Numbered from the stretch's first letter, positions 35,373 to 43,472 are shown. The stretch: 64,000 nucleotides of DNA from JTS-RE37 sp963756115 (GCA_963756115.1 CAVWMN010000002.1:62001-126000), one strand, 5' to 3'. Notes: generated from the sequence alone by a model not told the origin. Numbers and translations: made by a program.

Positions 35373-35455
35373 ACCAACCAAACAAACAAATCAGTATGGA
35401 GAGCCTTTAACTCCAAAACATGGTGTTGGCAAAAGACACCCAAAATTTTTCCTTC

Positions 35456-35887
35456 TTACTTCCCTACTGATATCATTCTTTTGGGTTTGGGAAGTGCTTC
35501 TTCCTTTTTAGGAAGTGTCAGTTTCAAAACACCATCCTTGTAGGCAGCTTTAATTTTATCATCGGCAATTGTTTCCGGAAGGGTAAACGACCTTTTAAAA
35601 GAAGAATACGTAAACTCCCTTCGGGTATAATTTTCCCTGGATTCAGTATCCTCATTTTCAATTTCTGCGGAAACGGTCATAATATTATGATCCACCTCTA
35701 CATTAAAGTCATCCTTGTTCATACCGGGAACAGCCAACTCCAATTCATAATCTTTTTCGTTTTCCTTGATGTTAACGGCTGGCATCTGAGTTGAATAGTT
35801 GTCCAGTCCCCCAAACCAGTCGGGTTTAAAGATCTCATTCATCAGGGATGGAAATAGTACATTGTTGTTTCTTTTTATGATACTCAT
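35456..35887 (-). CDS. Hsp20/alpha-crystallin family small heat-shock protein
   Basis: 143 residues. The N-terminal segment (NVLFPSLMNEIFKPDWFGG) is followed by the alpha-crystallin domain, with MPAVNIKENEKDYELELAVPG and the conserved YTRREFTYSSFKRSFTLPE, and the GVLKLTLPKKEE strand that carries the conserved A/G-x-L motif. These ATP-independent chaperones hold unfolding proteins in oligomeric assemblies. It is convergent with uvrB and followed by an elaborate terminator. No CIRCE or other heat-shock operator was recognised upstream. Confidence 0.94.
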   Translation of the reverse strand: MSIIKRNNNVLFPSLMNEIFKPDWFGGLDNYSTQMPAVNIKENEKDYELELAVPGMNKDDFNVEVDHNIMTVSAEIENEDTESRENYTRREFTYSSFKRSFTLPETIADDKIKAAYKDGVLKLTLPKKEEALPKPKRMISVGK

Positions 35888-36080
35888 CGCATTTAGTTTT
35901 TTGGGTTATACATTCATTTCATTTTCGGTATATACAGGACAAATGTTATACCAAGTGAAAGTATATGCCTTTTTGTCTGCTTGCTGCGGATTTTCCATGC
36001 CATTATGTCTGCATCTAAGTAAAATCCCAAATGCGGGAAAGGGAACGGGCCTCTAAAAGATTTAGATAATGGGGATAGGC

Positions 36081-36482
36081 TCAGTTATAATAGGCCTTGA
36101 AGATATTGATCAGTACATCGGGAGGAATGATTTTATCCGGGTATTGATGCATGATGGACAGCACCTGTTCGATGGCGCCGGGGGGCAGCCCCATCCCCAA
36201 ACCTACATTATGTAGTTTGCTGATTTCCTGTTGGTCAATGACCTGATCCACATTCATAAGCAGAACAAGCCTGTGAAACTGGAGGATGCGGTCTGCCTGG
36301 GATTTGGGAATGATCCTTTTGGCCCTGTTATGGAACAGCGAATCGAAAACTTCACGCGCAATACCCAGATGGCTTGCCACCCCCAGCAGGAAATCGTATT
36401 CGGCACTATTCATTTCATGATCGGTTGTGGCAAAAGCGATCATTTCCGATAATATGCTTAATTTTTCTGCGTAGGTACTCAT
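36081..36482 (-). CDS. TerB-like (tellurite resistance TerB fold) small protein
   Basis: 133 residues from ATG 36480-36482. An all-helical protein whose repeats resemble TerB domains: EKLSILSEMIAFATTDHEM, FLLGVASHLGIAREVFDSLF and QQEISKLHNVGLGMGLPPGAIEQVL. Database entries for such proteins are sometimes labelled 'excinuclease subunit B' because they lie near uvrB; the sequence does not support that role. A much longer reading to 36950 is open but runs antisense to the DUF1456 gene and lacks family similarity there, so the short start is preferred. A role in metal or envelope stress is only suggested by the fold. Confidence 0.7.
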   Translation of the reverse strand: MSTYAEKLSILSEMIAFATTDHEMNSAEYDFLLGVASHLGIAREVFDSLFHNRAKRIIPKSQADRILQFHRLVLLMNVDQVIDQQEISKLHNVGLGMGLPPGAIEQVLSIMHQYPDKIIPPDVLINIFKAYYN

Positions 36483-36618
36483 AGGTGAAAAAGGTAGGGG
36501 CTTTGATAAAGGACATGAATATAACCATAAAAACCAGGCTTTAGTATAAAAATGGCTGAAAAGCAGCAGCTGCTGTTCCCGCTTGTAAAATTTGTAATAC
36601 CTTGCAAAAAAGTTCACG

Positions 36619-36963
36619 ATGACGAATAACGATATCCTTAAAAAATTGAGGGTTGCCCTGATGTTAAGGGATGACGAGATTGTGGAAATATTAAAACTCG
36701 TAGATTTCAGGATCTCCAAAAGTGAAATCGGATCCTTTTGCAGGAGTGAAGGCCATCCCAAGTACAAGGAGTGTGGGGACCAGGTATTGCGGAATTTCCT
36801 GAATGCCTTGGTCATACACCTGCGGGGCACCAAAGAAGAGCCTAAGATCCCAATGCAGGTCCTGAAAAAACAGGTTCCGGAAAAAGCCTTCAAAAAACCC
36901 GAACCCGTGGCCAGGAAGCCTGCCCTGGGGTATGTGAAATACAAGAACAAAAAAAAATCCTAA
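36619..36963 (+). CDS. DUF1456 family protein, single-repeat form (YehS-like)
   Basis: 114 residues. The single DUF1456 unit runs from NNDILKKLRVALMLRDDEIV to GHPKYKECGDQVLRNFLNALV and HLRG. E. coli YehS has two copies of this unit; the unit here matches the second one best. A lysine-rich tail follows and ends KKKS. The unit is helical and cysteine-containing, and its function is unknown. ATG 36619 is the only start that gives the family N-terminus. The gene lies between the divergent TerB-like gene and a convergent small secreted protein gene, and its stop falls inside the terminator at 36955-37001. Confidence 0.85.
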   Translation: MTNNDILKKLRVALMLRDDEIVEILKLVDFRISKSEIGSFCRSEGHPKYKECGDQVLRNFLNALVIHLRGTKEEPKIPMQVLKKQVPEKAFKKPEPVARKPALGYVKYKNKKKS

Positions 36964-37001
36964 AAGCCCGTCCGATTTCTCTCGGAATGGTTTAGGATTT
37001 T
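36955..37001. terminator. Bidirectional terminator between DUF1456 and the convergent small secreted protein
   Basis: Outer arms AATCCTAAA and TTTAGGATT flank an inner hairpin TCCGA/TCGGA. A-rich sequence on the left and T-rich sequence on the right allow termination in both directions. Confidence 0.8.
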
Positions 37002-37020
37002 AATACCACCTATAAATTGA

Positions 37021-37356
37021 TTATCCGGTGATCCGTACTGGAACAGTATACAGCCTTCCTTCTCGGAAATCTGACAAATCCACTTTCTGGTAATTCAACC
37101 TTGCTTTCATAAAAGATTCCACAACGGGATCTTTTGTTTGCACATCGAGAATCACAATTTCATGCTTCCCGTTAAGCGTGAATTTGATAGTGGCAACAAG
37201 ATCGAAACCCTCAACAATAAATGGATTGTCATCCAGAAGTTCACCAATCTGATTGGAAAGGCTCTTGGAAGGGTCTGAGGAATTGACATCGTTTGCAAAA
37301 AGGTTCCCCGCAGAAAGTAGCATTACAGCTACCAGAATTAAACTGATTTTTCTCAT
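37021..37356 (-). CDS. Small periplasmic protein with TonB-C-terminal-like fold (paralogue A)
   Basis: 111 residues with a signal peptide (MRKISLILVAVMLLSAGNLFAN), leaving a mature chain of about 89 residues. After a serine-rich, charged segment come the strand DLVATIKFTLNGKHEIVILDV, a helix (DPVVESFMKARLNY) and the strand REGRLYTVPVRIT. This beta-alpha-beta pattern looks like the C-terminal domain of TonB but without a TonB transmembrane anchor or proline-rich spacer. Its neighbour at 37572 has the same layout and matching blocks. The promoter region contains six octamer repeats. Function unknown; fold assignment is inference. Confidence 0.7.
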   Translation of the reverse strand: MRKISLILVAVMLLSAGNLFANDVNSSDPSKSLSNQIGELLDDNPFIVEGFDLVATIKFTLNGKHEIVILDVQTKDPVVESFMKARLNYQKVDLSDFREGRLYTVPVRITG

Positions 37357-37380
37357 GACATTGCTTGTTTAATGATTGTT

Positions 37381-37428
37381 TGATGAATTGATGAATTGAT
37401 AAATTGATAAATTGACGAATTGATGATT
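37381..37428. repeat. Tandem octamer repeat upstream of paralogue A
   Basis: Six consecutive copies of an eight-base unit, consensus TGATGAAT with single-base changes (two TGATGAAT, two TGATAAAT, TGACGAAT, TGATGATT). They end about 25 bases upstream of the ATG of the minus-strand gene. Two related octamers (37928-37943) precede paralogue B. Confidence 0.85.
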
Positions 37429-37571
37429 TAATAATAAAGACGCTTATCGGATAGGAATGTTACAAGTAATTGGCTTTTTAACATAAAATTAATCAATGCC
37501 CGCCCTGAAATTTTGAAAACTCCATCATTATCAATTCCCCATGGGTCAGGAATACGGGCATTGAACCTTGC

Positions 37572-37910
37572 TTAGGCTACCACCCTCAGTGGAACCATGT
37601 ACTTCTTGCCGGCCACCCAGTTGGAAACCGCCATTCTTTTGTCTGTAAGTTTTCTTTTGACAAGGCTAGCCAGCTCCGGATGTTCAGAATGCACTGCGAG
37701 GACCACAATTTCATGATCCTGGTTCAGCGTAAATACAATTTTAGCTTTCAGGTCCCGGTCTTTAACAGGTATGGCAGAGCCCCTTAGTATATAGGCTATC
37801 TGCTTCGACAGTGGTTTAGTACTCCCAGGGTCCTTTTTGGGCTCCCTTGCCGACAGGTTTCCAACAAGTAGTAGCATTGCAGCTACCATTACAATTTTCA
37901 GTGCTTTCAT
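37572..37910 (-). CDS. Small periplasmic protein with TonB-C-terminal-like fold (paralogue B)
   Basis: 112 residues from ATG 37908-37910 (Met three codons upstream is an alternative). A signal peptide ends near NLSA. The mature chain has the same order as paralogue A: KPLSKQIAYIL helix, KAKIVFTLNQDHEIVVLAVHSE, a helix ending VKRKLTDKRM and a final strand KYMVPLRVVA. Blocks shared with A are SK-LS-QI, FTLN-HEIV-L-V and VP-R. The longer open reading that starts 57 codons earlier is not credible because it precedes the signal peptide. A tandem duplication followed by divergence is likely. Confidence 0.72.
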   Translation of the reverse strand: MKALKIVMVAAMLLLVGNLSAREPKKDPGSTKPLSKQIAYILRGSAIPVKDRDLKAKIVFTLNQDHEIVVLAVHSEHPELASLVKRKLTDKRMAVSNWVAGKKYMVPLRVVA

Positions 37911-38058
37911 GATGTTCATTTTTAATGTGATTAATTGATGAATTACACAATAGACGATAAGGAATGAACTACTGTTACATCCCAAAATAGGGATTAACGA
38001 AAAATTAACGAACGTTCTGGAGAGCCGTTGCATTGTATGTAACGGAAGGTAAAGGCAT

Positions 38059-38091
38059 AAAAAAAGCAGTGAGAGACGCACTGCTTTTTTT
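38059..38091 (-). terminator. Terminator downstream of sucC
   Basis: A perfect stem GCAGTG/CACTGC with a seven-base loop, flanked by A on the plus strand (T run on the minus) and T on the other side, lies 24 bases past the sucC stop. It can act in both orientations. Confidence 0.85.
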
Positions 38092-38114
38092 ACACAAATG
38101 GTTAACTATATTAC

Positions 38115-39308
38115 TTATGAAAGGACGGCCTTCACCTTGTCTGCTGCCTCCTGGAACTGCACCGCCGAATGGACTGCCAGGCCGGAATTATCCAATATTT
38201 CTTTGGCCAGCTCAGCGTTCGTACCCTGTAACCTAACTATGATAGGGACTTTTATGGCATCGCCCATGTTTTTATATGCATCCACCACCCCCTGGGCGAC
38301 CCTGTCACAGCGTACGATGCCCCCAAAGATATTGATGAGTATAGCCTTCACAGCAGGGTCTTTTAAAATGATCCTGAAGGCTTCCTCCACCCTTTTGGCA
38401 TCCGCTGTACCACCCACGTCCAAAAAGTTCGCCGGTTCACCACCGGCCATTTTGATCAGGTCCATGGTAGCCATTGCCAGGCCTGCCCCATTCACCATGC
38501 AACCTACATTGCCATCAAGGTCCACATAATTAAGCCCTACTGCCCGTGCCTCCACCTCTATGGCATTCTCCTCCCGCAAGTCGCGCATTTCCGCGTACTG
38601 TTTCCTGCGGTACAATGCATTGTCATCTATGGATACCTTGGCATCAACGGCCATTATCTTATCATCTGATGTTTTCAACACCGGGTTGATTTCAAATAAA
38701 CTGGCATCGCTTTCAACATAGGCCCTGTATAAAGCGGTGACAAAACTTGTCATTTCCTTGAAAGCCAGTCCGGAAAGTCCGAGGTTAAAAGCGATCCTTC
38801 TTGCCTGAAATGGCATTAATCCTGTAGCCGGGTTGATCTCTTCAGTAAAGATCAGATGCGGGGTTTTCTCCGCTACCTGTTCGATATCCATGCCCCCTTC
38901 CGTGGAATACATGATCATATTCCTGGCTTCGGCCCGGTTGAGCAATACCGACATATAGAACTCGTTGGTTTCACTTTTGCCGGGGTAATAGACATCTTCT
39001 GCTACGAGGACCTGGTGGACTTTCTTTCCTTTGGCCGTGGTTTGTGGGGTGACCAGGTTCATACCGATTATAGACCCGGCGATTTCTTCCACTTCCTTTA
39101 GGTTTTTGGCCAGCTTTACGCCTCCACCCTTTCCCCGCCCACCGGCATGGACCTGGGCTTTGATCACATACCAGCTGGTTCCGGTTTCCCTTGTGAGCTG
39201 CTTGGCGGCATCAACGGCTTCCGAAGCGTTATGGGCAACGATGCCCCGTTGGATGCGGACCCCAAAACTTGCTAAAATTTCTTTACCCTGATATTCGTGA
39301 AGATTCAT
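38115..39308 (-). CDS. sucC: Succinyl-CoA synthetase, beta subunit (ADP-forming)
   Basis: 397 residues, the normal length. The ATP-grasp domain opens MNLHEYQGKEILASFGV and has VKAQVHAGGRGKGGGVKLA and the metal-binding EINPVL. The C-terminal CoA-ligase domain has GNVGCMVNGAGLAMATMD and LINIFGGIVRCDRVAQG. It forms succinyl-CoA from succinate, CoA and ATP, or the reverse, in the TCA cycle, with the alpha subunit SucD; sucD was not seen in this window. A terminator follows and a -7 element is at 39332-39339. Confidence 0.97.
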   Translation of the reverse strand: MNLHEYQGKEILASFGVRIQRGIVAHNASEAVDAAKQLTRETGTSWYVIKAQVHAGGRGKGGGVKLAKNLKEVEEIAGSIIGMNLVTPQTTAKGKKVHQVLVAEDVYYPGKSETNEFYMSVLLNRAEARNMIMYSTEGGMDIEQVAEKTPHLIFTEEINPATGLMPFQARRIAFNLGLSGLAFKEMTSFVTALYRAYVESDASLFEINPVLKTSDDKIMAVDAKVSIDDNALYRRKQYAEMRDLREENAIEVEARAVGLNYVDLDGNVGCMVNGAGLAMATMDLIKMAGGEPANFLDVGGTADAKRVEEAFRIILKDPAVKAILINIFGGIVRCDRVAQGVVDAYKNMGDAIKVPIIVRLQGTNAELAKEILDNSGLAVHSAVQFQEAADKVKAVLS

Positions 39309-39331
39309 AGATGTTTGATTAGGTTTCCCTA

Positions 39332-39339
39332 CAAAAATA
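39332..39339 (-). promoter_or_regulatory. Bacteroidota -7 promoter element of sucC
   Basis: Minus-strand TATTTTTG matches TAnnTTTG and lies about 23 bases before the sucC start. Confidence 0.5.
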
Positions 39340-39466
39340 GGAAACAGGTGCCAGTTAGACTAATGATTATAAAGTTCGCCAAAAAAATAATCCGAAGGAT
39401 AAAAAAAAGCCTTTGGGAATGCGTTTTGGTATGTTGGTTTACGCTTATGTTACTGCGGGTCCTGCA

Positions 39467-40105
39467 TCACAATTTGAAATCCTTAAAATCCAACGGGTCA
39501 AAATTCCGGAAATGTCCGTTCATATCAATCAGTTCCTTCGTCCTGTTGACATCCTGCAAAACCTTGATCGTCGCCAGCAGATGTGCTTTTATAAAGTTAA
39601 GCCGTTCGCTTTCCCGGGACAGTTGCAACAAGTGGTATTCCTGTTCATAGGACAGTCCCATTTTATGGGCTAAAAGGTAACTATTGAATATTTCGACCGG
39701 GATTTGTGTAAAGGGGACATCCATAAGGGCATATAATTCTTCCAGATGGGCCAGCACTTCGATCTTTTCCGCTTTTTCACCATCATTGATATTATCCAGG
39801 AACTGGACGACTCCCCCCGCATAGCTCTTGCCCTCCATTTCATTATCAAATGTCAGGATCTTAAAGACCTGCCGGGCCACACAAACGATGTCCATCGCAC
39901 CATTTTCATAGGTTGTCACCACTTCCATCAACTGTACCTCAATGCCATAGGCGATGTTGTCATGGATATAGACGGGGATGCCAAAAGTAAGGGCATTTGA
40001 CCTACAATCCTGAATAAGTTCCTTATAGCGTTCCTCAAATATGTGGAGGGGCACCTTTTCCCCGGGAAAGAAAACAGACTGCAACGGGAACAAGGGTAAT
40101 TTCAT
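39467..40105 (-). CDS. LON substrate-binding domain-containing protein
   Basis: 212 residues. The N-terminal LPLFPLQSVFFPGEKVPLHIFEERY is the signature of the LON N-terminal (substrate-binding) domain; the rest is alpha-helical at its end (MGLSYEQEYHLLQL). Unlike Lon it has no AAA+ or protease domain. Stand-alone LON-domain proteins are widely conserved but have no certain function. It is a single gene whose start is about 163 bases from the divergent lysA start. Confidence 0.88.
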   Translation of the reverse strand: MKLPLFPLQSVFFPGEKVPLHIFEERYKELIQDCRSNALTFGIPVYIHDNIAYGIEVQLMEVVTTYENGAMDIVCVARQVFKILTFDNEMEGKSYAGGVVQFLDNINDGEKAEKIEVLAHLEELYALMDVPFTQIPVEIFNSYLLAHKMGLSYEQEYHLLQLSRESERLNFIKAHLLATIKVLQDVNRTKELIDMNGHFRNFDPLDFKDFKL

Positions 40106-40218
40106 AGGTCAATTTTCCATAAAAATACGAAGCACAACAGATTATGGCAAGTACAATGGGAGGTTAGATTGTTATATTTGGCACTTTTTGTTGTATTATT
40201 TTAAATTTGGGAGTTTTT

Positions 40219-40250
40219 TTTGTAGAAAGCGCGGAGGAAGGTTAGCTTTG
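40219..40250 (+). promoter_or_regulatory. Bacteroidota -33/-7 promoter of lysA
   Basis: TTTG at 40219-40222 and TAGCTTTG at 40243-40250 are separated by 20 bases, within the normal range for the Bacteroidota sigma factor. The -7 element ends 17 bases before ATG 40268. Confidence 0.7.
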
Positions 40251-40267
40251 CGGGAAAGAATTTGCGT

Positions 40268-41509
40268 ATGAATGCTTCGGAGCTGTTATCGATTGCGAAA
40301 AAATTTGGGGACCCCGTATATGTTTATGATTCTGAGAAGATAGTATCCCAGTTTAACCGGCTTACGGATGCCTTCCGGGGGGTTAAAAAATTAAAATTGA
40401 ATTATGCTGCCAAGGCACTGTCAAATGTAACGATCCTCCGCTTGATGAACAGCCTGGGAAGCGGCCTAGACACGGTTTCCATCCAGGAGGTCAAACTGGG
40501 CCTGATGGCAGGATTTAAACCTGAAAATATAATATACACCCCCAACGGTGTGTCTCTGGAAGAAATCGAGGCCGCCGCCTCCCTGGGTGTCCGTATCAAT
40601 ATTGACAACCTGTCCATTTTAGAACAATTTGGAAGCAAACACCCGGATATTCCGGTCTGCATCCGCATCAACCCACATGTAATGGCTGGCGGCAATTCCA
40701 AAATCTCAGTGGGACATATCGATTCCAAATTTGGGATCAGTATACATCAAATCCCCCACCTATTGCGGATCGTAGAGCTTACCAAAATGAAAATAAACGG
40801 TATCCATATGCATACGGGGAGCGATATCCTGGATATTGACGTTTTCCTGTATGCCTCTGAAATACTTTTTGAAACCGCCAAAAACTTCCGTAACCTGGAT
40901 TTTATTGATTTTGGAAGCGGCTTTAAAGTGCCCTACAAAGCAGGGGATATCCAGACCAATATTGAGGAATTAGGTGAAAAGCTAACCGGAAAATTCAATG
41001 AATTTTGTGAGGAATACGGCAGGGAACTGACGCTGGCCTTTGAACCTGGGAAGTTCCTGGTCAGTGAAGCGGGATTTTTCCTGGCAAAGGTCAATGTGGT
41101 AAAACAAACGACCTCCACCGTGTTTGCCAGTGTGGATTCCGGATTTAACCATCTGATCAGGCCTATGCTGTATGGCGCTACCCATGATATCGTCAATCTG
41201 TCAAATCCGGAAGGGAGGGAACGCTATTATTCCGTGGTAGGTTATATCTGTGAAACGGATACGTTTGGAAGTAACCGGCGGATCAATGAAATTACGGAGG
41301 GGGATATCCTATGTTTCCGGAACGCAGGGGCTTATTGCTTTACGATGGCGAGCAATTACAACTCGCGGTACAGGCCGCCGGAGGTATTGTGGCATAAAGG
41401 TGAGGCCCATCTTATCCGGGAACGGGAGACTTTTGATGACCTGGTGCGGGGTCAGGTTATGGCAAAAGGGTTGTTCACCCCAAAAAAGGAAAAAGCAACA
41501 GCAAAATAA
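40268..41509 (+). CDS. lysA: Diaminopimelate decarboxylase
   Basis: 413 residues from ATG 40268; a TTG two codons upstream is less likely. This is a PLP enzyme of the alanine-racemase-like fold III. The PLP-lysine is in KLNYAAKAL, the glycine-rich phosphate site is FIDFGSGFKVPY, HMHTGSD follows, and the dimer/substrate site is EPGKFLVSEAGFF. Catalytic Cys is in GYICETDTFG. It converts meso-diaminopimelate to lysine. dapD is 28 kb away, so the lysine genes are not in an operon. A recognisable promoter lies directly upstream, and the thioredoxin-like gene may be expressed separately from its own -7 element. Confidence 0.95.
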   Translation: MNASELLSIAKKFGDPVYVYDSEKIVSQFNRLTDAFRGVKKLKLNYAAKALSNVTILRLMNSLGSGLDTVSIQEVKLGLMAGFKPENIIYTPNGVSLEEIEAAASLGVRINIDNLSILEQFGSKHPDIPVCIRINPHVMAGGNSKISVGHIDSKFGISIHQIPHLLRIVELTKMKINGIHMHTGSDILDIDVFLYASEILFETAKNFRNLDFIDFGSGFKVPYKAGDIQTNIEELGEKLTGKFNEFCEEYGRELTLAFEPGKFLVSEAGFFLAKVNVVKQTTSTVFASVDSGFNHLIRPMLYGATHDIVNLSNPEGRERYYSVVGYICETDTFGSNRRINEITEGDILCFRNAGAYCFTMASNYNSRYRPPEVLWHKGEAHLIRERETFDDLVRGQVMAKGLFTPKKEKATAK

Positions 41510-41554
41510 GCATATAACAATTGCCGACTTAAAATATTCTTTTTAAATTTTCGT

Positions 41555-41562
41555 TAGTTTTG
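41555..41562 (+). promoter_or_regulatory. Bacteroidota -7 promoter element of the thioredoxin-like gene
   Basis: TAGTTTTG matches TAnnTTTG. It overlaps the in-frame TTG at 41560, which argues that translation starts further downstream, at GTG 41608. Confidence 0.55.
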
Positions 41563-41607
41563 GAACAGTATTTGGACTATTATCCAAAATATAAAACGAT
41601 TAACTCC

Positions 41608-42129
41608 GTGAATACAACCTTATATAACTTTATTTTCATAGCCTTTATCGGCCTGGTTAGCCATAGTGCTCTGGCGCAGGAGGTACGCTGGTTGAGCTGG
41701 GAGGAGGCCGCTGCCCTGGTAGCAACCGAGAAAAATCCCAAAAAGATATTTGTGGATGTCTATACCGACTGGTGTGGATGGTGCAAGAAAATGGATAAGG
41801 ATACCTTCCAGAATGCGGAAGTAGCTGCCTATATGAAAGAGAATTTTTACATGGTCAAACTCGACGGGGAGGATAAGGATCCTATTGAATTCAAAGGGAA
41901 AACCTATAAGTATGTTCCCTCGGGGAGAAGTGGGTACCATGAATTGGCGGCGGCACTTATGCAGGGCCGGCTCAGTTATCCGACGGTAATCTTTTTAGAT
42001 TCCGATATGAAAATTTTATCCCCTGTACCGGGTTACCAGAAACCAAAGCCTTTTTTAAACATTGCCAGATATTTCGGGGATGACATCTATAAGGAAAAAG
42101 ACTGGAAGTCCTACAGCGGGGGAAAATAA
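41608..42129 (+). CDS. Secreted thioredoxin-like protein (DUF255/thioredoxin_7 type)
   Basis: 173 residues from GTG 41608, giving the signal peptide (MNTTLYNFIFIAFIGLVSHSALAQ). The active site is VYTDWCGWCKKMDKDTF (CxxC reads CGWC), and the C-terminal cis-Pro loop is RLSYPTVIFLD. It is likely periplasmic and acts in disulfide or redox repair; relatives often resemble the DsbD C-terminal domain. Two earlier in-frame starts (TTG 41560) are less likely because the promoter -7 element overlaps them. It is separated from lysA by about 98 bases. Confidence 0.8.
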   Translation: MNTTLYNFIFIAFIGLVSHSALAQEVRWLSWEEAAALVATEKNPKKIFVDVYTDWCGWCKKMDKDTFQNAEVAAYMKENFYMVKLDGEDKDPIEFKGKTYKYVPSGRSGYHELAAALMQGRLSYPTVIFLDSDMKILSPVPGYQKPKPFLNIARYFGDDIYKEKDWKSYSGGK

Positions 42130-42251
42130 AACCGATGAAAATAGGATTACATCCTGAATCGCGTTTTTACCCGAACGAAATTCCTCCTTTCCCAAATATA
42201 AAGCCCGTACCTACCCCTGCGTTTTTTCACGTATCTCAAAAGATGCCTCTG

Positions 42252-43451
42252 TCACATCCTCAGTTTTGACCTGGTTCCCCGAATAACGTCGCCTTCTGCA
42301 GCGTAAAAAAATACAGGATCACCACTACCGCACCCACAGCAGTGGTCAGAAATGCAGTAGTTGCTCCGTACCGGATACCAAATAAAACCCGTCAGGGAGC
42401 TGGAGAGCAAGGTACAAATACTCTGAAATCCGGAATATGTACCTATAGCGGTCGCCGTGTCCTTATGGTCCGTAATATTCGATATCCATGCCTTGGATAC
42501 CCCCTCTGTTGCCGATGCGTATAAACCATACATAAAAAAAAGCACAAAAAACACGATCCAATTATCATTCCAGGCCATCCCAAAATACACGACGGCAAAC
42601 AGGGCCATGCCTGTAATGAATATTTTTTTCAGGCCCAGGGCATCGGCCAGTATCCCTATTGGGAATGCTGCCAGTGCATAAATGAGGTTGTAGAAAATAT
42701 AGACCCCTATCACTGCTGTATCGGTTAACCCGGATTCCTTGGCTTTCAGCAACAGGAACACATCCGAACTGTTGATCAGGGTAAACAACAGCAACCCGGT
42801 GACCAGTTTTCTGTAGGGTGCCGGACTTTCTTTCCAATAGCTCAAAAAGGAGAAGAATTGTAATGTCGGTTTGGGTTTAAAAGAAGGGTGTTTTTTTTCC
42901 TTCAGGTAGAAGGTTGCCGCTATGGCACATAATCCGGGGATAAATGCAAGGTAAAATAGCGCCTTGTAATCCTCCGGGTAGAAATAGAGAAAGAGTAACG
43001 CCAGGGATGGCCCCAGGACAGCACCAAAGGTATCCATGGCCCTGTGGAATCCAAATACTTTGGCCTTTGTTGCCGGGGTAGCCTCATCCGATAGCAAGGC
43101 ATCCCTGGCCCCTGTTCTGATGCCCTTTCCGAGTCGGTCTGTTGTTCGGGCGAAAAATATCCATAACGGATACACCAGCATTGCCATCATGGGCTTGGAT
43201 ACGGCACTGAATGCATAGCCGATCTGCACAAAGGGCACCCGCTTCCCCGTGACATCCGAACGCTTCCCAAAGTAGCCTTTGCTCAATCCGGCGGTAGCCT
43301 CGGCGATTCCTTCCAGGACCCCGATGAGCACGACGGAAAACCCAATGGTCTTCAGGTAGATGGGCATGATGGGATATAGCATCTCACTGGCGGTATCGGT
43401 GAACAGGCTAACCAGTGACAATATCCAGACACTGCGGGTGATGTATTTCAA
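42252..43451 (-). CDS. MFS transporter, C-terminal frameshift
   Basis: 399 codons from TTG 43451. Typical major facilitator sequence: N-terminal TMs, LPLWIFFARTTDRLGKGIRTGARDALLSDEAT between TM2 and TM3, and GFHRAMDTFGAVLGP. After LTGFIWY the protein changes to a Cys/Ser-rich sequence (PVRSNYCISDHCCGCG). Removing one base in the CCGG at 42371-42374 restores a hydrophobic helix (RYGATTAFLTTAVGAVVVIL) and a stop at 42260. This suggests a one-base insertion (real or a sequencing error) that breaks TM12. The substrate is unknown. It is 21 bases upstream of guaB's stop on the same strand. Confidence 0.82.
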   Translation of the reverse strand: MKYITRSVWILSLVSLFTDTASEMLYPIMPIYLKTIGFSVVLIGVLEGIAEATAGLSKGYFGKRSDVTGKRVPFVQIGYAFSAVSKPMMAMLVYPLWIFFARTTDRLGKGIRTGARDALLSDEATPATKAKVFGFHRAMDTFGAVLGPSLALLFLYFYPEDYKALFYLAFIPGLCAIAATFYLKEKKHPSFKPKPTLQFFSFLSYWKESPAPYRKLVTGLLLFTLINSSDVFLLLKAKESGLTDTAVIGVYIFYNLIYALAAFPIGILADALGLKKIFITGMALFAVVYFGMAWNDNWIVFFVLFFMYGLYASATEGVSKAWISNITDHKDTATAIGTYSGFQSICTLLSSSLTGFIWYPVRSNYCISDHCCGCGSGDPVFFYAAEGDVIRGTRSKLRM

Positions 43452-43472
43452 ATTAAATGTGCCAAGTCTTTT

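Larger units (their letters stand above)
35117..35455. other. Intergenic region between uvrB and hsp20
   Basis: This 339-base stretch contains no supportable gene. It holds two adjacent perfect palindromes (35211-35228 and 35229-35244) and the hsp20 terminator (about 35309-35372). A further short hairpin lies at about 35423-35441, and GTGTTGGCA occurs twice (near 35292 and 35423). A 64-codon minus-strand reading crosses the terminator and is not credible. Confidence 0.6.

Noticed and set aside
36081..36482. Naming the TerB-like gene excinuclease subunit B
   Set aside because: Its sequence is a small helical protein without any UvrB domain; the proximity to uvrB does not justify it.
36483..36950. 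N-terminal extension of the TerB-like protein
   Set aside because: It would run antisense through the whole DUF1456 gene; the TerB-like similarity starts at the internal Met at 36482.
37381..37428. Possible CRISPR array
   Set aside because: The repeats are contiguous octamers without spacers and no cas genes are nearby.
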